NCBI GenBank assembly: GCA_035549875.1 | Contig: DASZPV010000119.1 | Span: forward strand, 1 to 9,222 | DNA length: 9,222 nucleotides | Direction: 5' to 3' | DNA from: JAKFWI01 sp035549875 | GTDB lineage: Bacteria; Pseudomonadota; Alphaproteobacteria; Caulobacterales; Aquidulcibacteraceae | Shown: one piece after another, positions 5,139 through 9,222 of the stretch | Layout: each line of letters starts with the position of its first letter | Position numbering within the stretch: the first letter of the stretch is position 1 | Notes under the pieces: model-generated | Told to the model about the DNA's origin: nothing | The model's database searches: none | What the model saw: only the letters and a program-made list of their open reading frames with translations | Position numbers and translations under genes: made by a program

Positions 5139-6659
5139 ATTTCTGAGTTCACAGCCGAAGCCCTCGATTCCGAACTCCGCCTCAGCGAGCGCGGCGCGGC
5201 GGACGGCCAGAAGAATTTTCCGCCCGCGGACGAAGCCCGTCTGTCGCCAACCGAAGCCTTGGTGGTGAGCCGGATCGACGCCGCCCTGAACCAGCATTCC
5301 AACGCCATGCTCGGCGTCGGCTCCGGGCAGGATTTCACCACTTTGCCGCAGGATCTGGAGGCGCTCGCCAGCGAGCCGCAGGCCGTGCTCAGCCAGTTTC
5401 GGGCAAAGAAGGCGCGCGGACAAAGCGCCGTCGGCCTCGCCCTGCAGCATGCGCAGGGCGACTTCGCCCGCGCCTATCGCGATTATCGCGCCTTCCGCAT
5501 CCAGCACGGTCTGACCGAGAGCGAGCCGCGCTACGACGACGTGGTGTGGCGCAAGGTGTTCTGGCTTGCCCTGATGTTCATCGTCGAAGTGGCGGCGAAT
5601 GGCTGGGTCATCGGCCAGGCCAGCCCCGGCGGCCTCGTGCAGGGCTGGACCACGGCGCTGCTGATCTCGATCCTGGTTGTGCTCACCGGCACGTTGATCG
5701 GCATCGGCCCGTGGCGCTATCTCAATTACCGCGGCGCCGATGGCAAAGGACGCCTGCACCGCATCTGGGCTATTCCCACGCTGGTCGTGGGCGCGGGCCT
5801 ATTGTTGCTGTTTGCATTCTACGTCGCGCATTATCGCTACGCGCTGTCGCACACCACGCTCGATGCGCCCGTGCCGGACAACATCCTGACCGCGATCATG
5901 ACGCGCCCGTTCGAGCCGTTCCAGCAACTCGAATCGCTTGTCCTGTTTGCGGTCGCGCTGCTGATCGGCATTTTCGCGATCGTGCGCGGCGCCTATTGGG
6001 ACGAACCCTATCCAGGCTACGGCCGGCGTCACCGCAAGCTCGAAGAGGCGCGCGAGCGCACGCACGAAATCGCCCAGACCCTGGCGCGCGAAGTGGACGC
6101 TGCCAAGCAGGACGCCGATCGCGCGCTGGTGGAAATTGCCGAGCAAAGTCAGAACGCCGTCGGCGCCTTGCGCCATGCGATTGCGCGCACCCAGGATAAC
6201 GCCGCGGCGTGGGATTTCACCGTCGCCGAAGCCCTCAGCATCGGACGTGAAGCGATTGGGCTTTATCGCGACGCCAATCTACAGACACGGTCCGCGCCGA
6301 CGCCGGCGGCCTTCAAGAAAGATCCGTTTGGCGGCTCAGTCCCGCCGACCAGTGCGCAGGTGCTCGATAAGCTGCAGAAATCCTTCCAGCGCGCCACCAG
6401 CAACATTACCGCGTGCAAAAGCCAGATCGCCGGCGCGCGCGCCCAACTGGAGGCCGAATGTCATTCCTTCTACGACGATGAACTGACGCCGTTCCTGAAA
6501 AGCATCGCCGACGCCGCCATCGTCAGCGCGCGGATGGAATTCGCCGATCAGCACGCCATCGAGGCGCCGAAAGCGGTCGCCAACGCCGTGGACGCCGAAA
6601 ACCAAGAAGAGCCCGAAGAGGCGTCGCGGCCGATCTGGCATCGCTGGGCGGCGCGCTGA
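5139..6659 (+). CDS. Four-helix membrane protein with cytosolic helical tail, likely ATT start
   Basis: I do not know a named family. From ATT 5139 it is 506 residues. The N-terminal 135 or so residues are soluble and helical (SEFTAEALDSELRLSERG; AYRDYRAFRIQ). Four membrane segments follow at about 139-160, 171-190, 209-230 and 265-283, with notable E-x-x-x-N-G, PGGLVQGW, PWRYLNYRGA and VAHYRYAL motifs. The long C-terminal part (about 295-480) is Ala/Glu/Arg-rich, probably coiled coil (EEARERTHEIAQTLAREVD), and ends in an acidic stretch EEPEEA. The first NTG codon with good coding context is TTG 5259, then GTG 5262/5265, but the 40 codons before it keep G/C-rich third positions and sensible protein sequence back to ATT, which follows GGGAGAG. 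An ATG mutated or misread to ATT is possible. It overlaps the next gene by one base, so the two products are probably partners. Confidence 0.6.
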   Translation: MSEFTAEALDSELRLSERGAADGQKNFPPADEARLSPTEALVVSRIDAALNQHSNAMLGVGSGQDFTTLPQDLEALASEPQAVLSQFRAKKARGQSAVGLALQHAQGDFARAYRDYRAFRIQHGLTESEPRYDDVVWRKVFWLALMFIVEVAANGWVIGQASPGGLVQGWTTALLISILVVLTGTLIGIGPWRYLNYRGADGKGRLHRIWAIPTLVVGAGLLLLFAFYVAHYRYALSHTTLDAPVPDNILTAIMTRPFEPFQQLESLVLFAVALLIGIFAIVRGAYWDEPYPGYGRRHRKLEEARERTHEIAQTLAREVDAAKQDADRALVEIAEQSQNAVGALRHAIARTQDNAAAWDFTVAEALSIGREAIGLYRDANLQTRSAPTPAAFKKDPFGGSVPPTSAQVLDKLQKSFQRATSNITACKSQIAGARAQLEAECHSFYDDELTPFLKSIADAAIVSARMEFADQHAIEAPKAVANAVDAENQEEPEEASRPIWHRWAAR

Positions 6660-7428
6660 TGAAAAACCGCAATCAGGCCAACCGCTTCTACGCGATCGCG
6701 ACAGCGGCGGTTCTTGTCGGCGTCCTGGCGCTCAGCATCACCGTGTGGCTGTTCCGCCCGGCCCAGCTTGACACGGCGACGCTCTGTCCACGTCGCGGCC
6801 AATCGCCGGGCACACGCTTGTCATTCTCGATCGCAGCGACAAGTGGAATCCGGCGATGGGCGATACGCTGACCCAACTGATCACGCAGGCGCAGCGCGAG
6901 ACGAAGCAATATCAGAAGTTCTCGATCGTCTCGTTAGATTCCAGACAATCCCCTCACCCGCTGTTTTCAATCTGCAATCCGGGCCCGCCTACTCTGTTGT
7001 CCGATCTGTATCGCGGCCATCGCTATACCGAGCGCGATTTCGCCGACCGTTTCGTCGGCGCCGCCGAGCGTGCGGTCGAGCAAGTGAGCGCGCCGGATGA
7101 AGCGGCGACCAGCCCGATCGTCGAGTATGTGCATCAATGGCTCGGGGCCGCCGATTTCGATCCCAGCATCCCGAACCGGCGAGTCATCCTTGTGTCTGAC
7201 ATGCGCCAGAATTCATCGCTCTACAGCATGTATCACAAGAGCGAAGGCGCCGGCCTTGCACCGGTCGTGCTGGCGCAATTCGGGCCTTCCGCAAAGGGCG
7301 TGACGTTCGACGTCTACTTCGTCGCCCACGGCCAGGACCACAATGTCGATGAAAGCCAGGTCCGCGCCGCCTGGGACCAGGCCTTCCGCGGCGTCGGCGC
7401 CACATATAACTGGCGCCAGATCAGCTAG
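6659..7428 (+). CDS. Membrane-anchored vWA-like protein, frameshifted
   Basis: ATG 6659 overlaps the preceding TGA (TGATG), a typical sign of translational coupling. An N-terminal anchor (about residues 9-32, YAIATAAVLVGVLALSITVW) leads to a domain outside the membrane. The frame breaks near 6788: reading TGTCCACG as TGTCCCACG joins both halves into one smooth sequence, LCPTSRPIAGHTLVILDRSD, giving 256 residues. Restored features are D58-R-S-D61 after a beta strand (like the DxSxS metal site of von Willebrand A domains), SIVSLDS, a C106-NPGPP motif, TSPIVEYV, and RRVILVSDMRQNS (about 175-186), similar to the later Asp strand of vWA domains. No slippery heptamer is seen, so the break is a mutation or an assembly error. 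The unrestored pieces are 6659-6871 and 6856-7428. The vWA link is inference from motifs. Confidence 0.6.
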
Positions 7429-7434
7429 TCAGCG

Positions 7435-8097
7435 CTAATTCAAAAACCTCTGCACCAGCCCCAGCGCACCCGTCCATTTCAGCGCGCCATAGGTCACGGC
7501 GAGATTCCAGCACACGTCGCCCGGCTCGGCGCGCGGGCGGTGCTTGACGCCCGGATCGGCGAACGAGACGTCGCCGACGCCGTAGCGGCCGGTTTCGTCG
7601 GCAAAAGCGCCCGTCAGCACCAGCGTATACTCACGGCCTTCGTGGGTGTGTTTCGGGATCGACAGGCCCGGCTCGATGCGGATCAGTTCGGCCTTGCCCT
7701 GGCTTTCGACTTCCAGCTCCAGCACGCGCAGGCCCGGCGTCGGCCGCTTCCATTTGCGCCGCGCCAGCGTGCAAATCGCCGCGTCCTGCAACACCGCCGG
7801 CAGCGTGCTGATCTCGGCCAGGAGCAGATCGTTGCGATCGGACACGGCCCGCATCGCCGCCGCTTCGGCCGGCTCATTGGCGATTTTCGCCAGCACGCGC
7901 TCCAGCGCGTCGGCGCGCAGCGGCGCCGGCGTTTCAGCTTCGAACATTGCGCCGGAAATGGCTTCGGCCATGCCGAGAATGCGCGCCGCCGGCGGCGCCA
8001 CGCCGGCCTGCGTCTCGATCAGCAGGTTCATTGCCGGGTCGAGCGCGCCCGCGGCGTAAGCCGCCCAAAGTTCGCCGCGCAGGACGTCCTGGTTCAT
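7435..8097 (-). CDS. ChrR-like cupin anti-sigma factor lacking the N-terminal zinc site
   Basis: The protein is 220 residues from ATG 8097, with GGAGG eight bases upstream; ATG 8112 would add EACP but precedes that site. The N-terminal anti-sigma domain keeps the ELWAAYAAGALD helix typical of ChrR. The C-terminal domain is a cupin: H150-T-H152-E-G-R-E156-YTLVLTGAF, then H186 in DPGVKHRPR, matching the metal ligands of the Rhodobacter ChrR cupin. In ChrR proteins the N-terminal domain normally has an early His and an HxxxCxxC motif that bind zinc; here the matching stretch reads TQAGVAPPA (Q30, A34, A37) and there is no early His. Such proteins hold an ECF sigma factor inactive and release it under singlet oxygen or organic peroxides. 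It lies just downstream of its sigma gene and converges on the vWA-like gene with six bases between stops. Confidence 0.82.
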   Translation of the reverse strand: MNQDVLRGELWAAYAAGALDPAMNLLIETQAGVAPPAARILGMAEAISGAMFEAETPAPLRADALERVLAKIANEPAEAAAMRAVSDRNDLLLAEISTLPAVLQDAAICTLARRKWKRPTPGLRVLELEVESQGKAELIRIEPGLSIPKHTHEGREYTLVLTGAFADETGRYGVGDVSFADPGVKHRPRAEPGDVCWNLAVTYGALKWTGALGLVQRFLN

Positions 8098-8145
8098 CGG
8101 ACATGCCTCCATGCCCGTTGCTTACGCACGCCTCCGCCGAATGGA

Positions 8146-8724
8146 TCAGACCGGTCGATCATTGCCTCCCCCAAGGCGGACTCTTAATTTTTCCAGCGCC
8201 AGCCGGATTCTTGATTTTACCGTGCCCAGCGGCAACCCCGTCTGTTCGGCGATCTCGGCATGCGACTGGCCCTCGTAGAACGCCGCGTGGATCAAAACCA
8301 GTTGTTCTTCAGGCAGGGACGGCAACAGGTCTCTCACCATCTGCTCGGCTTGCGCTACGGATACCGCCTCGTCGGGCGCGAGCGCCTGTATCGGCTGCAG
8401 CGAAGGATCTTCGCCATCGAGCGGCGGGCGTTGCGTGCGGCGTAAAACATCGATCCGCCGGTTGCGTGCAATGCGGAAAATCCAGGTCGATGGCGAAGCC
8501 TGCGCCGAATCGTAGAGCCCCGCCTTGCGCCATACCGTTGCCATCACATCCTGTGCGATCTCCTCGGCCTGCGAGTCTGGGGCGCCCAGGCGCATCAAAT
8601 AGGATTTCACCCGTGGCGCGTAGAACGCGAACAATTCGGCGAACGCGTCGCGGTCCTGGCGCGAGGCGATGGCTGACAACAGGGCGGCGAAACGCGCGGC
8701 GTCGACCGGCATGGGCGGGGTCAC
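8146..8724 (-). CDS. rpoE: ECF sigma factor, RpoE/ECF11-like
   Basis: The protein is 192 residues from a GTG at 8724; ATG 8712 is an alternative that loses four residues. Region 2 spans about 25-96 (DAFAELFAFYAPRVKSYLMR, EEIAQDVMATVWRKA for core binding, TWIFRIARNRRIDVLRR for the -10 element). Region 4 spans about 133-184 (LPEEQ, AAFYEGQSHAEIAEQTGLPL, then GTVKSRIRLALEKLR as the recognition helix). The linker between them is short and acidic, as in ECF proteins. Pairing with a ChrR-like cupin anti-sigma factor 48 bases downstream puts it in the ECF11 group, whose Rhodobacter member drives the singlet-oxygen response. ECF11 factors usually control their own operon; a TGATCC lies upstream (8749-8744), but without a -10 at normal spacing. 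The gene is divergent from rlmN. Confidence 0.88.
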   Translation of the reverse strand: MTPPMPVDAARFAALLSAIASRQDRDAFAELFAFYAPRVKSYLMRLGAPDSQAEEIAQDVMATVWRKAGLYDSAQASPSTWIFRIARNRRIDVLRRTQRPPLDGEDPSLQPIQALAPDEAVSVAQAEQMVRDLLPSLPEEQLVLIHAAFYEGQSHAEIAEQTGLPLGTVKSRIRLALEKLRVRLGGGNDRPV

Positions 8725-8794
8725 ATCAGCGGCTTACGCAACGGGATCAACTTTCGACACGGACGCGCCTATATGGCAAAAGCGCCCGCCCGTC

Positions 8795-9222
8795 ATGGCC
8801 ATCCTGATCGATCATACGCCCGCCCCGGTTTCCGCCATGCCTTCGCTGGCCGGCCTTTCGCATGCCGAACTGGCCGAAAAAATGGTCGAGGCCGGGATCG
8901 CGCCGGCCAAGGCGAAGATGCGCGCCGCGCAGCTCTGGCGCTGGATCTACCATCACGGCGTGACCGATTTTGCCGCGATGACCAATATCGCCAAGGAGGC
9001 CCGCGCCGAGCTTTCCACCCGCTTTACCCTCGCCCGGCCCGCAATCGTCGCCGCCCAGACATCGGCGGACGGCACGCGCAAATGGCTGTTGCGGCTCGAT
9101 ACCGGCGCCGAGGTCGAGTGCGTTTACATTCCCGATGTCGGCAAGGCCGGAGCGCTCTGCGTATCCTCGCAGGTCGGCTGCACGCTCACCTGCACGTTTT
9201 GCCACACCGGCACGCAGAACCT
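8795..9222 (+). CDS. rlmN: Dual-specificity rRNA/tRNA adenine C2-methyltransferase RlmN, 5' part
   Basis: The first 142 residues of about 380-400 are present; the gene runs off the right edge. RlmN is a radical-SAM enzyme that methylates C2 of A2503 in 23S rRNA and A37 in some tRNAs. The N-terminal helical accessory domain is visible (LSHAELAEKM, AKMRAAQLWRWIYHHGVTDF, NIAKEARAEL), followed by the strand KWLLRLDTGAEVECVYIPD, then LCVSSQVGC129-TLTC133-TFC136-HTGTQN. The C-x3-C-x2-C residues hold the 4Fe-4S cluster, and the surrounding sequence is diagnostic for RlmN/Cfr. I chose ATG 8795; ATG 8837, 14 codons later, is also possible since neither has a strong Shine-Dalgarno sequence. Chromosomal context and the housekeeping motif favour RlmN over the resistance enzyme Cfr. 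Confidence 0.93.
   Translation, partial: MAILIDHTPAPVSAMPSLAGLSHAELAEKMVEAGIAPAKAKMRAAQLWRWIYHHGVTDFAAMTNIAKEARAELSTRFTLARPAIVAAQTSADGTRKWLLRLDTGAEVECVYIPDVGKAGALCVSSQVGCTLTCTFCHTGTQN

Noticed and set aside
5040..5759. 239-residue minus-strand open frame
   Set aside because: It is antisense to the membrane protein. The plus strand has membrane helices and codon bias, while this frame reads as a low-complexity shadow.
6780..6800. Programmed -1 frameshift in the vWA-like gene
   Set aside because: No slippery heptamer or obvious downstream pseudoknot, and a single added C restores perfect sense.
8732..8749. ECF11 autoregulatory promoter TGATCC...TAAG upstream of rpoE
   Set aside because: The two elements are only about seven bases apart, far less than the usual spacing, and no other -10 fits.
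8805..8814. Palindrome TGATCGATCA
   Set aside because: It falls inside the rlmN coding region; 10-base palindromes of this kind are expected by chance and it has no partner sites nearby.

Overview
The window is a GC-rich piece of a bacterial chromosome, most likely from an alphaproteobacterium. The evidence is a usg-family gene, a lipoprotein of the CC0125/CC1285 (Caulobacter-type) family, a MAPEG-family protein, an ECF sigma/ChrR-type anti-sigma pair, and codons with G or C at most third positions. I would not name a genus. I see no insertion sequence, phage gene, CRISPR array, tRNA or rRNA. It reads as housekeeping and stress genes plus one operon that I cannot assign to a known system.

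Positions 1-1651 run on the minus strand. A hemolysin III/PAQR membrane protein is followed by a small KTSC-domain protein, a membrane-anchored Excalibur (calcium-binding) protein, and an internal fragment of an Acg-type nitroreductase-like protein that leaves the window at base 1 and has no N-terminal part. Positions 1652-3788 hold a divergent control region, a MAPEG protein (+) closed by a hairpin terminator that includes its stop codon, a usg protein (+), and a divergent pair: a small secreted four-cysteine protein (-) and a CC0125/CC1285-type lipoprotein (+). Positions 3785-4947 hold an isoprenylcysteine methyltransferase-like membrane protein (-) divergent from a SpoU/TrmH-type RNA methyltransferase (+).

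Positions 5139-7428 form a two-gene plus-strand operon. The first gene encodes a four-helix membrane protein with a long helical cytosolic tail. The second encodes a membrane-anchored protein with a von Willebrand A-like domain outside the membrane. The genes overlap by one base (TGATG). Coding signal in the first gene reaches upstream of every NTG codon, to an ATT preceded by a Shine-Dalgarno sequence. The second gene is broken by an apparent one-base deletion near 6788. This uncharacterised pair is the best candidate for an undescribed system.

Positions 7435-8724 hold an ECF11-type (RpoE) sigma factor and its ChrR-like cupin anti-sigma factor, both minus. The anti-sigma factor keeps the C-terminal cupin metal ligands but has lost the N-terminal His/Cys zinc ligands that characterise ChrR. 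The start of rlmN, encoding the radical-SAM 23S rRNA/tRNA A2503/A37 methyltransferase, runs off the right edge with its CxxxCxxC cluster just inside the window.
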